A stretch of 64,000 bases of DNA from Streptomyces sp. IMTB 2501 (GCF_001953885.1 NZ_MQUS01000006.1:1-64000), one strand, 5' to 3'; shown: positions 1-9,334, counted from the stretch's first letter. The notes: generated from the letters alone by a model not told the origin. Numbers and translations are program-made.

Positions 1-2382
1 ATCCAGCACATACACCTGTGTGTTCGCCACAGGCCGGCCGATGGAGTTGTTCCAGCCCTCCTCGACGGGGCAGACGGAGGAATAGATCGTGGTCTCGCTG
101 GGGCCGTATCCGTTGATGACCTGGCTGCCCGCCTCGCGCATGGTCTCGGCGAGGGACTTCGCCAGCGCCTCGCCGGCGACCAGCATGCGCAGTCCACGCA
201 GTTCCTGCCGGTCCGTCTCAAGCAGCGCCCGCCACAGTGACGGTGTCGCCTGCAGGGTGGTCGCGCCGTGGGCCGCTGCCAGGCGGCCGAGCGTGACGGG
301 GTCGCCCATCTCCTCGTCGGTGGCCATCACGATGCCGGCGCCGGTGACGAGGGGAAGCAGCACCTCCAGCGAGGCGATGTCGAAGGCGATGGTGGTGACC
401 GCCAGGACCCTGTCGTCGGGTGTCATCGCCGTCTCGGCGCACATGAAGTCGACGATGTTCGCCAGCCCGGCCCGGGTCACCATGACGCCCTTGGGCGTGC
501 CGGTGGAACCGGAGGTGTAGATGACGTACGCCGGGTGGTCGGGGCGAGGTGTGGCGAGCAGTTCGTCCGGCTGGAGTCCGGCGGCCGACAGGGAGGCCGT
601 CTCCCGTACGGTCCGGGGGCTGTCCAGGGTCAGCCGGTGGACGTCGGCAGCGGCGGCGGCGAGTTGGGTCGTGGCGATGGATTCCGTGGTCACGACGCAG
701 ACCGCCCGGGACTGCCGGAGTACGAAGTCGATCCGTTCGGCCGGGTGTTCCGGGTCGAGCGGCAGGTAGGCCGCGCCCGTCTTGACGATCGCGAGCAGCG
801 CCACCACGAGGTCCGTGGAGCGCGGCAGGGCGAGCGCGACCAGCCGCTCCGGGCCGGCACCGAGCGCGATCAGCCGGCGCGCCAGCCGGTTGGCGCGGCT
901 TTCCAGGTCACCGTAGGCCAGGGGGATTCCCTCGCAGATCACCGCGACGGCTTCGGGGGTGAGGGCCGCCCGGCGCGAGATCAGGGTCACGATGCCGGTG
1001 CCGGGGGTCGGCCGCTCGGTCCGGTTCCAGGTGTCGAGGACCGTCGTCCGCTCGTCGTCGGTGAGCATCGGCACCCGGCCGACCGGTGTGTCGGGCGCCG
1101 CGGTGGTCAGGTTCCGCAGGAAGTGCAGGAAGCGCAGCCGGTGGGCGCCGATCTCGTCCTCGGTGTAGCGGGCGGGGTTGGCGTCGAAGTCGATCTGCAG
1201 TCCGCTGCCCGCTGTGCCGGGGTAGATGGTCAGCGCCAGGTCGTGCACCGGTCCGGTGGACAGCGTGCGGGTGGTCGTGGTGTGCCCGGCGAAACGCAGG
1301 TCCTCGCCGAACGGAAGGATGTTGACCGAGACGTTGAACAGGTGCCGGTTGTCCCCGACGAGCTTCAGTTCGCGGCGCAGGTCCTCGTAGGGATAGCGCT
1401 GGTGCAGCAGCAGTTCACCGAGACGCGCGGCCACGTGCCGGACGAGGGCCGACACGGTCATCCCCGGCTGGATGGAGAGCCGCAGCGGAAGCTGGTTGGA
1501 GACCATGCCCGGCACGTTCTGCGCCACGGCGCTGCGCCGTGCGCTGACCGGCACGCCCAGGACGATGTCCGAGCTGCCCGTCATGCCGTGCAGGTACGCG
1601 GCGACCGCCGCGATGACGGGAACCGTCCAGGAGGTGCGCGAGTTGCGTGCCAGGTCCCTGACCAGCTGCAGTTCGGATTCCGCGAGCAGGCTGTGCTGCC
1701 GCGCGAAGGCCTGCCGTGCGACGGCGGATTCGCCCTCGGCGAGGCTCACCGCGTCCGGCAGGTCGGAGAACCGGTCCACCCAGTAGGCCCGGTCACCGTC
1801 GAAGTCCGGTGAGGTCCGGTAGCTCAGCTCGTTGTCGAGCAGGTCGCCCAGCTCGCCCAGCGGGCTGCCGCTCGGTGCGGTGCCGCTCAGCAGTCCGGTG
1901 TAGATCTCCGCGACGCGGTTGGTGAAGAGGGCGCCGCCGTAACCGTCGACCAGGAGGTGGTGGCAGCGGTTGTACCAGACGTAGTGGTCGTCACCGAGTT
2001 TGAAGAGGGCGTCCACGGAGAGGAAGCCGTGCAGGACGTCGACGGGTGCGGACTGGTCCTGTGCCATCCACGCGCGGGCGTCGGCCAGCGGATCGGGCCG
2101 GCCGCTCAGGTCGATCACCTGCAGTCCGGGGCTGGCCCGGTCGACTGGCACCTGGCGCGGTCCGTCGGACTCCTCGCGCAGCCGGACGTCGAAGGTGCCG
2201 CACTCCAGTTCCGCCCGTCGGATGGCCTGCTTGAGCGCTTCCGCGTCCACCGGGCCGTGGATCTCGATGTAGTTGGACAGGTTGTACGTGGCGGCCTTCG
2301 GGTCCAGCTGATGGGCGAACCACACGCCGAGCTGAGCTGCCGACAGCGGAAGTGACGTGGCTTCAGCGGTGAATGTGCTCAT
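1..2382 (-). CDS. Non-ribosomal peptide synthetase, condensation plus adenylation domains (partial, 3' end beyond window)
   Basis: The reverse strand stays open from an ATG at 2382 to base 1, giving the first 794 residues of an NRPS. Residues 10-440 form a condensation domain opening with LPLSAAQLGVWFAHQLDP, with the catalytic HHxxxDG at 141-147 (HHLLVDG); the sequence resembles the first domain of EntF/DhbF-type synthetases. Residues 465-794 are an adenylation domain with the P-loop YTSGSTGTPKGV and the A5 motif GYGPSET. Reading the specificity pocket by eye gives about D-I-L-Q-L-A-G-I-Y, nearest to the known glycine code DILQLGLIW, so glycine is a tentative substrate. The carrier domain and any later modules lie outside the window. 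It diverges from the acyl-activation operon at 2644. Confidence 0.95.
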   Translation of the reverse strand, partial: MSTFTAEATSLPLSAAQLGVWFAHQLDPKAATYNLSNYIEIHGPVDAEALKQAIRRAELECGTFDVRLREESDGPRQVPVDRASPGLQVIDLSGRPDPLADARAWMAQDQSAPVDVLHGFLSVDALFKLGDDHYVWYNRCHHLLVDGYGGALFTNRVAEIYTGLLSGTAPSGSPLGELGDLLDNELSYRTSPDFDGDRAYWVDRFSDLPDAVSLAEGESAVARQAFARQHSLLAESELQLVRDLARNSRTSWTVPVIAAVAAYLHGMTGSSDIVLGVPVSARRSAVAQNVPGMVSNQLPLRLSIQPGMTVSALVRHVAARLGELLLHQRYPYEDLRRELKLVGDNRHLFNVSVNILPFGEDLRFAGHTTTTRTLSTGPVHDLALTIYPGTAGSGLQIDFDANPARYTEDEIGAHRLRFLHFLRNLTTAAPDTPVGRVPMLTDDERTTVLDTWNRTERPTPGTGIVTLISRRAALTPEAVAVICEGIPLAYGDLESRANRLARRLIALGAGPERLVALALPRSTDLVVALLAIVKTGAAYLPLDPEHPAERIDFVLRQSRAVCVVTTESIATTQLAAAAADVHRLTLDSPRTVRETASLSAAGLQPDELLATPRPDHPAYVIYTSGSTGTPKGVMVTRAGLANIVDFMCAETAMTPDDRVLAVTTIAFDIASLEVLLPLVTGAGIVMATDEEMGDPVTLGRLAAAHGATTLQATPSLWRALLETDRQELRGLRMLVAGEALAKSLAETMREAGSQVINGYGPSETTIYSSVCPVEEGWNNSIGRPVANTQVYVLD

Positions 2383-2643
2383 GCGGGCTTCGATCACCTT
2401 TCCTGGCGCACTGGCCGCGACTCGATGAATGCGCTGGGGTGCGGTTGCGCGCGACGATGCTGCCCCGCGCGCGGCCGGCGCCACCAGGCAATGAACCGGC
2501 ACCTGATCCGGCCGTTCCATTACCTGCGAGTTGCCGGGGCCTTGCCTGGCCGCGCTGTGCGGGCGCTGGGCAGGATGCCGCTGCGCGACGTCGGCCGATG
2601 CGCCGTGCCCAGGCAAACACGCGTGAACGAGGAGCACCCGTTG
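2383..2643. promoter_or_regulatory. Divergent promoter region with repeated CCAGGCAA element
   Basis: This 261-bp gap separates the NRPS (leftward) from the acyl-AMP ligase operon (rightward). It carries CCAGGCAA at 2484-2491, its reverse complement TTGCCTGG at 2542-2549, and CCAGGCAA again at 2609-2616. The stretch 2529-2550 matches 10688-10709, in the other divergent promoter region of this cluster, at 19 of 22 positions. No clean -35/-10 pair was found. I infer a shared operator for a cluster regulator that is not encoded within the window. Confidence 0.4.
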
Positions 2644-4302
2644 GTGAGCATCCCGGACAGAGGACTACTGCAATGGCTCAAGGAGCGGTCTGCCGACCGG
2701 GGACTGCACTTCGCGGGCCCCGGCGACAGCTGGGACCACTGGTCCTACGCCCGCCTCGCCGACCTCACCTGCCGCACCGCGGCGGCCCTGGCCGCCCACG
2801 GGGTGCGCAACGGTGACACGGTCGTGGTGGTCCAGCGCTCAAGCCCGGGCTTCGTCGCCGGACTGTTCGGCACCATGGCCGCCGGCGCGACCGCTTGTTC
2901 CATCGCGCCGCCGTTCGCCTTCCAGCGTGCCGATGCCTACGAGAGCCATGTGACCCCGCTGTTCGAGACGGCCGGGCCCGCTCTGATCATCTCGGACGAG
3001 GACTCGCTGCCCCAGGTCAGCCGGGTCGCCGAGCGGCTGGGGCTGAAGCCGCCGGTGCTCTTCGACCAGCTCGTCGAGGACGTCGCCCCGCTCCCGGGGC
3101 CGCTGCCGCCCGCCAGGTTCGCGCTGCTGCAGTTCACCTCCGGGTCGAGCGGCAACGCCAAGGGCGTGCGGGTCACCCACGAGGCGCTGCGGGCGAACGT
3201 GACCGCCATGCGCCGGTGGCTGCGGTGGACACCGGACCTGCCGGGTATCACCTGGCTGCCGGTCCACCACGACATGGGCCTGATCGGCTGCCTGCTGAAC
3301 ATCGTGACCACGGGATGCGACGGCTGGATGATGCAGCCGGAGGACTTCATCCGCTCCCCGTCGCGCTATCTGCGCTGCATCAGTGACCAGCGGGTCGGGC
3401 TGGCCGCCATGCCGAATTTCGGCCTCGCTTATCTGCTGCGCCGCATCAGGCCCGCCGATCTGGAGGGTCTGCGGTTCGACTCGCTGCGTTCGGTCATCCT
3501 CGGCGCGGAACGGATCGACCCACAGGCGCTGACGGGCGTGGAGGACCTCCTCGGCCCGCACGGTTTCGACCGGCGCGCGTTCCTGCCGGCCTACGGCGGG
3601 GCCGAGGCCACGCTCTGCGTCACCGGGCTGCCGCTCGACGAGGACTGGACCGCGCTCGCGCCGAGCGGCTCGGAGGAGACCGCCGCGCCCATCGTGGGCT
3701 GCGGACGCCCGCTGGAGGGCGTCGAGGTCGAGGTGGTCGACGACGACGGTGCCGTGGTCGCGGACGGAACCGTCGGCGAGATCGTCGTCAGGGGAGCGTC
3801 GGTGGCCACCGACTACGTGGGCCGGGCGAGCGCCGCGTCCGGGACCACGCTGGCCGACGGCACGCTGCGCACCGGCGACGCGGGATTCCTGCGGGACGGA
3901 CAGCTCTTCGTGGTCGGCCGGCTCGGCGACGGCCTGAAGGTACGGGGCCGCATGGTCTTCGCGGAGAGCCTCGAAGCGCTGCTGCACCAGAAGGGCATCC
4001 CCGAGCGCCGGGTGGCCGTACTCCTCGGGGTCCGGGACGGTGTGAACACGGCGGCTGTGGTGTTCGAGATCCCGAAGCCCGAGTGGTTCGAGGTGGCGGC
4101 GGACGTGCTGCGTGAATGGCTGGTCGACACCGAGCTGCTCCGCGTCGAGGTGGGCCGAGGCGGGCTGGCCGTCACCTCCAGCGGTAAACCACGCCGACGC
4201 GTGATGTGGCAGGCGCTGACCGCCGGCAGCCTGACCGGCCGGGTCGGCGCACTCACCGAGCATGCGCAGCCGTGCGCCCAACCAGCGGAAGGCACCCGAT
4301 GA
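2644..4302 (+). CDS. Fatty-acyl-AMP ligase (FAAL-type AMP-dependent synthetase)
   Basis: This enzyme should activate a carboxylic (probably fatty) acid as acyl-AMP and load it on the ACP encoded two genes downstream. The 552-residue protein has the P-loop FTSGSSGNAKGV near 163-174, the FAAL-typical WLPVHHDMGLIG at 204-215 and YGGAEAT near 317. FAALs form acyl-AMP and pass it to carrier proteins rather than to CoA. The start GTG 2644 (or TTG 2641) is chosen because GAGGAG lies at 2629-2634; longer in-frame openings from 2425 have no ribosome site and no family similarity. The stop overlaps the next gene's ATG (ATGA), so translation is coupled. It resembles the lipoinitiation ligases of lipopeptide clusters. 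Confidence 0.9.
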   Translation: MSIPDRGLLQWLKERSADRGLHFAGPGDSWDHWSYARLADLTCRTAAALAAHGVRNGDTVVVVQRSSPGFVAGLFGTMAAGATACSIAPPFAFQRADAYESHVTPLFETAGPALIISDEDSLPQVSRVAERLGLKPPVLFDQLVEDVAPLPGPLPPARFALLQFTSGSSGNAKGVRVTHEALRANVTAMRRWLRWTPDLPGITWLPVHHDMGLIGCLLNIVTTGCDGWMMQPEDFIRSPSRYLRCISDQRVGLAAMPNFGLAYLLRRIRPADLEGLRFDSLRSVILGAERIDPQALTGVEDLLGPHGFDRRAFLPAYGGAEATLCVTGLPLDEDWTALAPSGSEETAAPIVGCGRPLEGVEVEVVDDDGAVVADGTVGEIVVRGASVATDYVGRASAASGTTLADGTLRTGDAGFLRDGQLFVVGRLGDGLKVRGRMVFAESLEALLHQKGIPERRVAVLLGVRDGVNTAAVVFEIPKPEWFEVAADVLREWLVDTELLRVEVGRGGLAVTSSGKPRRRVMWQALTAGSLTGRVGALTEHAQPCAQPAEGTR

Positions 4303-5519
4303 GCAGCACTGGAACATCCGCCGCCGGCGCCCAGGACGTGTACGACGTGCACGACGTCCACCGCGCACGGATACGGGAGGTCTTCGACCCGTTCCGCGGG
4401 GAGACCGACGCATGGGAGCGCGACGGGCACCTGCCCAGGGAGCTGTTCGCCACGTTCGGGTCCGCGGGGTTCTTCCGTGACCGGTGGGCCGTGGGCCCCG
4501 CGGCCGGACTCCCGCTCGCCCGCGCCCTGGTCGAGGAGATCTCGCCGGTCAACGCCGGGGCCGCGCTGGCCCTTTCCATCCACAGCGAGCTGTTCGTGCA
4601 CGCGCTGCACCGCTATGGGACCGCGCGGACGGCGAGCACGCTGGAGGACGCGCTGGCGGGCCGGGCCATCGGCTGCGCGGCGTTCACCGAGCCGACCGGC
4701 GGCTCGGATCTCTACGCGATGCGGACCAGGGCGGAGCGGGTGGAGGGCGGCGGGTGGCACCTGACGGGTGAGAAGCGTTTCACCACCAACGTCGGCCGTG
4801 CCACCCATGTCATGGTGCTCGCCAGGACGGGCCCCGGGGAGAACGCCTTCACCCTCTTCGTGGTTCCGCTGGACCAACCCGGCGTTCGCATCACGCGCTT
4901 CTTCGACACGCTCGGCGTGCGCTCGGCCGACACCGGCGGCATCGAGTTCGACGTCCGGCTGACGGAGGACGAGGTGGTGGGCCGCGTCGACGCCGGCCTG
5001 ATGTACGCGCTGAAACTGCTGGACTACGAGCGACTCGCGGCGACGGTGGGCCTGGTGGCCGTCGGCCGGGCCGCCCTGGGCATGGCCGCCGAACACCTGC
5101 GCGAGCGCACGCAGTTCGGCAAGCGTCTCTTCGACCACCAGGCGCTCGCGCACCGTCTCGCGGACCGCTGGGCCGAGGTGGAGGCCGCGGCGTCCCTGCT
5201 CGACACCGCCTGCCGCACGGCCAAGGGCGACCACCTCCCGCACCATCTGGTCGCGGCGGCCAAGCTCGTGGCCGCCCGCGCCGGCAGCGCAGCCGTGGAC
5301 GACACCCTCCAGTTCCTCGGCGCGCGCGGCTACACCACCGACTACCCCCTTGAGCGCATGTACCGCGACGCGCGGCTGACCCGTATCGGCGGCGGAACGG
5401 ACGAGATGCTGCGGCAGATCATCTGCCTGCATCTCGACGTGCCCGACGCTGCGGCGGCGGCAGTCCTCCAAGAGCACGAGAACCGCGTCCACAGCACGCC
5501 GTCCGTCTCCTCGCGCTGA
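4299..5519 (+). CDS. Acyl-CoA dehydrogenase family protein, probably acting on acyl-ACP
   Basis: A 406-residue flavoprotein of the acyl-CoA dehydrogenase family, expected to introduce an alpha,beta double bond into the acyl chain bound to the neighbouring ACP. AFTEPTGGSD near 128-137 is the family signature in the FAD-binding beta domain. The usual C-terminal base motif (YEGT) is here RIGGGTDEMLR near 362, lacking the glutamate. As in isovaleryl-CoA dehydrogenases, the base may instead be the glutamate in LDYERL near 242. The gene overlaps the ligase by four bases. Ligase, dehydrogenase and ACP together recall acyl starter-unit cassettes of lipopeptides such as friulimicin, or, with a proline-activating ligase, pyrrole formation; the FAAL motifs favour the first. 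Confidence 0.9.
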   Translation: MSSTGTSAAGAQDVYDVHDVHRARIREVFDPFRGETDAWERDGHLPRELFATFGSAGFFRDRWAVGPAAGLPLARALVEEISPVNAGAALALSIHSELFVHALHRYGTARTASTLEDALAGRAIGCAAFTEPTGGSDLYAMRTRAERVEGGGWHLTGEKRFTTNVGRATHVMVLARTGPGENAFTLFVVPLDQPGVRITRFFDTLGVRSADTGGIEFDVRLTEDEVVGRVDAGLMYALKLLDYERLAATVGLVAVGRAALGMAAEHLRERTQFGKRLFDHQALAHRLADRWAEVEAAASLLDTACRTAKGDHLPHHLVAAAKLVAARAGSAAVDDTLQFLGARGYTTDYPLERMYRDARLTRIGGGTDEMLRQIICLHLDVPDAAAAAVLQEHENRVHSTPSVSSR

Positions 5520-5551
5520 CGTTCCGTTCCCACAGGAAGAGAGCTACAGAC

Positions 5552-5899
5552 ATGGCCCAGAACGCGTCCGCCCTGCAGGCGGATCTGGTTCCCGCCGTGG
5601 TGCACCAGGTGATCCGCCTGGTGGCACCGCAGGCCCCCCAGCGCCTCCAGAGCGACCACCAGCTCATCGGTGACCTGGGCTTCCACTCGCTGGCCCTGGC
5701 CGAACTCGGCTTCACGCTGGAAGACCTGTTCCGTCTGGACTCCATCACCCCCGAGCGGGCCATGGCCCTGCGCACCGTCGAGGACATCGTGGACCTCATC
5801 GAGAACGCGCTGGCCGAGAACGCCGCCGAGCTGCCGGCCACCGCCGAGGTGGAGACCGTCTGCGCCCAGTACGGCACCACCTGGAACCCTGCCGCCTGA
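5552..5899 (+). CDS. Free-standing acyl carrier protein
   Basis: A 115-residue carrier protein with the phosphopantetheine attachment motif LGFHSLAL; the modified serine is Ser46. About 25 residues follow the usual four-helix fold, ending in QYGTTWNPAA, which is longer than a typical 80-residue ACP. A ribosome site (AGGAAGAG) precedes the ATG. It lies 32 bp after the dehydrogenase in the same operon, so it is the natural carrier for the acyl group activated by the FAAL and oxidised by the dehydrogenase. Confidence 0.92.
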   Translation: MAQNASALQADLVPAVVHQVIRLVAPQAPQRLQSDHQLIGDLGFHSLALAELGFTLEDLFRLDSITPERAMALRTVEDIVDLIENALAENAAELPATAEVETVCAQYGTTWNPAA

Positions 5900-5949
5900 C
5901 CGGGCACCCACCACCCCGCCAGGGGCGGGAAGCGAAAGGTTCTTCTCCC

Positions 5950-7545
5950 ATGACCACCCGCACGGTCGATCTCCTCGACGAGACGATCACCGAGGTCGTC
6001 GGCGCGGTTCTCGGGCTCCCGGCTCCGGACGTCCGGCCGGACACCTCGTTCACCGCGCTCGGCTGCACGTCGCTGCAGCTGGGCGTGGTGTGTGCACGGC
6101 TCGGTGACCGACTGGGCCGCCCGGTTCCGTTGTCACAGCTGCACCACACAGGAACCGTGGAGTCCCTCGCGGCCTGGCTGCGGGCCGGTCGCGAGGCGAG
6201 CGCCCCGTCCGCCCCCGCGGCGGCCCCGGCCGGCGCCGGGTACGAGGGACCCACGCCGCTGTCGCGCATGCAGTCGTACATGTTCCTCAAGCACATGTTC
6301 AGTCCGGACGACCTCTCGTTGCATGTGGTGCGCAGCTGGCGGCTGACCGGTCGACCGGACCGGGCGGCGCTGCGCGAGGCGTGCGCGACCGTGCACCGCA
6401 GGCATCGCTTCCTGAGTTCGGAGTACCTGTTCAAAGAGGCTCCCTACATCCAGCCGGCCGACGTTCCGCCCCCGGTGATGAGCGAGCTGATCGCCGATAC
6501 CGAGCAGGAGGCCCGGGAGGTGCTGGCGCGGGAACTCGCCCGGCCCTTCCGGCTGACGAAGGGGGAGGTCTGGCGTCCGGTCTATGTCGCCGTGCGGCAG
6601 GAACACCTGACGCTCTTCGGCTTCTCCGTGCACCACATCGCGCTGGACGGCGGAGCGGCCGGGCTGATGTCCGACGAGCTGGCACGGGCCTACAACGCCG
6701 CTGTGAACGGCCGCACGCCCGAACTGCCGCCCGCCGCCGACCCGGTGCGCGTCGCGGTGGCCCGCGACGCGCACCTGCCGTACGTCGACCTGGACGCCCA
6801 GCACGCGTACTGGACCGAGACGGTGACGGGGCTGACACCGCTGACCTACCCCGGCGGGCCCGAGGCCCCGCGCGGTACCGCCTGCCGCATGGTGGAGATG
6901 CCGTTGCCCCCGGGGACCGTCGAAGGCGTACGGCGGCTCGCCTCGTCCAGGGCCGTCACTCCCTTCGCCGTGTACTTCGGCGCGTACGCGCAGGCGATGG
7001 GCGAACTGACCGGCATATCGGACTTCACCGTGGGCACACCGGTCAACCGGCGGGCGCACAGCACGCTGAGCACCACGATCTCCAGCCAGATGGACATCTC
7101 CGTCCTGCGGCCGTCCATCAGCCCGCACAGCCCGCCACCGGAGGCGATCGCGTCGGCGGCCCGCGCCGCCACGGATGCCTTCCGCCACCTCGACATCTCC
7201 GTCCCTGAGATCGCCGAGCTGCAGAGCAACCCGCAGCCGGGTCCGCGCAACCCGCTGTTCCAGAACGTCTTCGTCCTCCAGGACAACGACCCGGGCGGGC
7301 TGCCGCTCCAGGGGCTGCCCGCGCAGTTCTTCCGTCCCCGCTACCCGGGGGTGTCCAGCGAGATCTACGCCGAGATCTGGCCGTCCGTGGATGACGGCGG
7401 GCTGCTGGTCATCGGCTACCAGCCCGACGCCGTCTCCGGCGCATTCTGCCGTCGGCTGGCCGACGGCCTGCTGGCCCGCCTCACCGGGTACCTGGCCGCT
7501 CCCCCGCACCCGACCACCGATCCGCAGAAGCAGGTGGCCCCATGA
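5950..7545 (+). CDS. ACP-condensation didomain protein (stand-alone NRPS module part)
   Basis: This 531-residue protein fuses a carrier domain (residues 1-82, motif LGCTSLQL, Ser41) to a condensation-superfamily domain (about 95-520) with the intact catalytic motif HHIALDG at 228-234 and a late NPLFQNVFVLQD segment typical of condensation domains. There is no adenylation domain, so the carrier must be loaded in trans. The protein could condense the acyl group from the free ACP with an amine, or shuttle a tailored residue to the main NRPS. It lies 50 bp after the ACP gene and its stop overlaps the thioesterase start, which places it inside the acyl-initiation operon. Confidence 0.88.
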   Translation: MTTRTVDLLDETITEVVGAVLGLPAPDVRPDTSFTALGCTSLQLGVVCARLGDRLGRPVPLSQLHHTGTVESLAAWLRAGREASAPSAPAAAPAGAGYEGPTPLSRMQSYMFLKHMFSPDDLSLHVVRSWRLTGRPDRAALREACATVHRRHRFLSSEYLFKEAPYIQPADVPPPVMSELIADTEQEAREVLARELARPFRLTKGEVWRPVYVAVRQEHLTLFGFSVHHIALDGGAAGLMSDELARAYNAAVNGRTPELPPAADPVRVAVARDAHLPYVDLDAQHAYWTETVTGLTPLTYPGGPEAPRGTACRMVEMPLPPGTVEGVRRLASSRAVTPFAVYFGAYAQAMGELTGISDFTVGTPVNRRAHSTLSTTISSQMDISVLRPSISPHSPPPEAIASAARAATDAFRHLDISVPEIAELQSNPQPGPRNPLFQNVFVLQDNDPGGLPLQGLPAQFFRPRYPGVSSEIYAEIWPSVDDGGLLVIGYQPDAVSGAFCRRLADGLLARLTGYLAAPPHPTTDPQKQVAP

Positions 7546-8363
7546 ACGCCCCCGTATCCGGGCCGGACACCACGGCGCACAACCCCTGGGTCTCCGGACG
7601 CTTCCTGAGCGCCCGCCCCGGTCTGCGGCTCATCTGTCTTCCGCAGTCGGGCGGCGGCGCCGGCGCGTTCTCCAGCTGGCGGCCGCACCTGCCGCCCGGC
7701 GTGGAGCTGGTCTCGGTCGAGCTGCCGGGACGCGGCGGCCGGGGCGACGAACCGTTGCCGGACGACTTCGACAAGCTGGCGGACCAGCTCCTGGACGGCA
7801 TCAGCGCCGAGCTGCGGGCACCGTACGCGCTCTTCGGCCACAGCTTCGGGGCGCTGCTCGCCTACGAGCTGACCCGCCGTATCGAACGAGCGGCGCTGCC
7901 GGCGCCCCGGGCACTGCTGGTCTCGGCCTCTCGCGCCCCGCACGTTCCGCCGGTCAAAAGGGTCTCGGAACGCAGCGATGAGGCGTTGCTCGAATGGCTG
8001 CTCAAGAACGACGGAATGCCACGGGAACTGCTGAAGTACACGGCGTTCGTCACCTATGCCATGCGTGCGATCCGCGCGGACCTGGTGCTGGCCGAGACCT
8101 ACTCCGTCGAGCGGCCCGACCCGGTCGGCTGCCCGCTCCACGCGTTCGGCGGTTCCCACGATCCCGTGGTTCCGCCCACGGACCTCGACGCCTGGCGCGG
8201 CTACACCACCGCGGACTTCTCGGTCACGGTGCTGCCCGGCGGGCACGCCTACCCGCACACGGACCCGCGGGCCATGTTCTCGGCGATGGCGGCCGCCCTG
8301 CCCGAGCAGCTGTCGGCACCCGCCGCCTCCCGCCCCGTTTCGACCAACCCGCCGCAGAGGTGA
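7542..8363 (+). CDS. Type II thioesterase
   Basis: A 273-residue alpha/beta hydrolase of the external (type II) thioesterase family, which removes misprimed or stalled acyl groups from carrier domains. It shows the nucleophile elbow GHSFGAL with Ser101, an Asp candidate in GGSHDPVVP and the late histidine in GGHAYPHTDP. LICLPQSGGGAGAFSSW near the N-terminus is characteristic of the family. The ATG overlaps the stop of the ACP-condensation gene (ATGA). It is free-standing, so it is more likely an editing enzyme than the product-release domain. Confidence 0.93.
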   Translation: MNAPVSGPDTTAHNPWVSGRFLSARPGLRLICLPQSGGGAGAFSSWRPHLPPGVELVSVELPGRGGRGDEPLPDDFDKLADQLLDGISAELRAPYALFGHSFGALLAYELTRRIERAALPAPRALLVSASRAPHVPPVKRVSERSDEALLEWLLKNDGMPRELLKYTAFVTYAMRAIRADLVLAETYSVERPDPVGCPLHAFGGSHDPVVPPTDLDAWRGYTTADFSVTVLPGGHAYPHTDPRAMFSAMAAALPEQLSAPAASRPVSTNPPQR

Positions 8364-8368
8364 CGCAG

Positions 8369-9334
8369 TTGAGCGACCCGACGAGCATCTACACCCTCCA
8401 TTCACGCGGAGAGGACCTGGCCGTCTTCTTCGACACGTTCCGCGGCGAGATCGCGGACCGGCTCGACCAGCACGGCGCAGTCCTGGTCAGGGGCTGTACG
8501 GCGGCCGACGTGCAGCACTTCCAACAGGCCCTGGACCACCTGGGTTTTGCCCCGCTGCAGTACACGGAGCGGTCCACCCCCCGCAGCGAGGTGGCCGACG
8601 GGGTGTTCACCTCCACCGAGTACCCGGCCCGCGAGGTGATCCCGCAGCACTGCGAGTCGTCCTACTCCGATGTGTGGCCCGGCCGGCTGGCGTTCTTCTG
8701 CGTGACCCCGCCGGAGACGGGGGGCGCCACCCCCATCGCCGACGTGTCCGCGGTCCTCGCCGACGTTCCGGACGCCGTCGTGACCACGATGCACGAGCGT
8801 GGCCTGCGATACGTCCGGAACTACGGCGGCGGCGTCGGGCTCGACTGGCGTACGGCCTTCCAGACCTCCGACCGCGGCGAGGTCGAGCGGTTCTGCCGCG
8901 ATCACGCGCTGCAGTGGCAGTGGCTCGACGACGACTGCCTGCGCACGGTGCGCCAGGCCCCCGCGCTGGCCGTGCACCCGCGGACCGGGGTCCCCGTCTG
9001 GTTCAACCACCTCGTCCTCTTCCACCAGTCGGCGCTGGCGCCGGAGGTACGGACCGGCCTGGTGGAGGTCCTGGGTGCCGACCGGCTGCCCAACGACGTC
9101 CTCTACGGCGACGGGGAGACGATCCCCGACGAGGCCGTGGACGCGGTGCGCGCCGCCTTCGCGCGTCACACCCAGCGGTTCGACTGGGAGCGCAACGACC
9201 TCATGGTGGTCGACAACATGCGCTGGTCGCACGGCCGTGAGGCGTTCACGGGCACACGCAGGATCGTGGTCTCGATGTCCGACGCCCTCACGCGCGCCGA
9301 GCAGCCCGACTTCGCCGTGCCACTGCGGGGCTGA
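8369..9334 (+). CDS. SyrP/TauD-like Fe(II)/2-oxoglutarate-dependent hydroxylase
   Basis: This 321-residue dioxygenase has the metal triad His94-x-Glu96 (in PQHCESSY) and His288 (WSHGREAF), followed by the 2-oxoglutarate-binding Arg region GTRRIVVSM. HxE and the following SYSDVWPGRLAFFC resemble the SyrP/clavaminate-synthase-like branch, whose members hydroxylate amino-acid side chains on NRPS carrier domains, usually at the beta carbon. TTG 8369 is preferred because AGAGG ends at 8360; GTG 8360, overlapping the thioesterase stop, is the alternative. It is the last gene of the operon and is followed by a strong terminator. The substrate residue is unknown. Confidence 0.88.
   Translation: MSDPTSIYTLHSRGEDLAVFFDTFRGEIADRLDQHGAVLVRGCTAADVQHFQQALDHLGFAPLQYTERSTPRSEVADGVFTSTEYPAREVIPQHCESSYSDVWPGRLAFFCVTPPETGGATPIADVSAVLADVPDAVVTTMHERGLRYVRNYGGGVGLDWRTAFQTSDRGEVERFCRDHALQWQWLDDDCLRTVRQAPALAVHPRTGVPVWFNHLVLFHQSALAPEVRTGLVEVLGADRLPNDVLYGDGETIPDEAVDAVRAAFARHTQRFDWERNDLMVVDNMRWSHGREAFTGTRRIVVSMSDALTRAEQPDFAVPLRG

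Noticed and set aside
2839..4413. Long reverse open frame opposite the FAAL gene
   Set aside because: Typical high-GC antisense shadow; the forward frame carries all FAAL motifs.
2644..5899. Pyrrole-2-carboxyl pathway (proline ligase, dehydrogenase, carrier)
   Set aside because: The ligase carries the FAAL motif WLPVHHDMGLIG rather than an amino-acid adenylation core, favouring a fatty acid substrate.
2644..9334. Isonitrile lipopeptide (Sco/Mma-type) assignment for the cluster
   Set aside because: An acyl ligase, ACP, thioesterase and non-haem iron enzyme are present, but the dioxygenase has a SyrP-like HxE motif and the gene set adds a dehydrogenase, an ACP-condensation protein and an aminotransferase, so the match is superficial.
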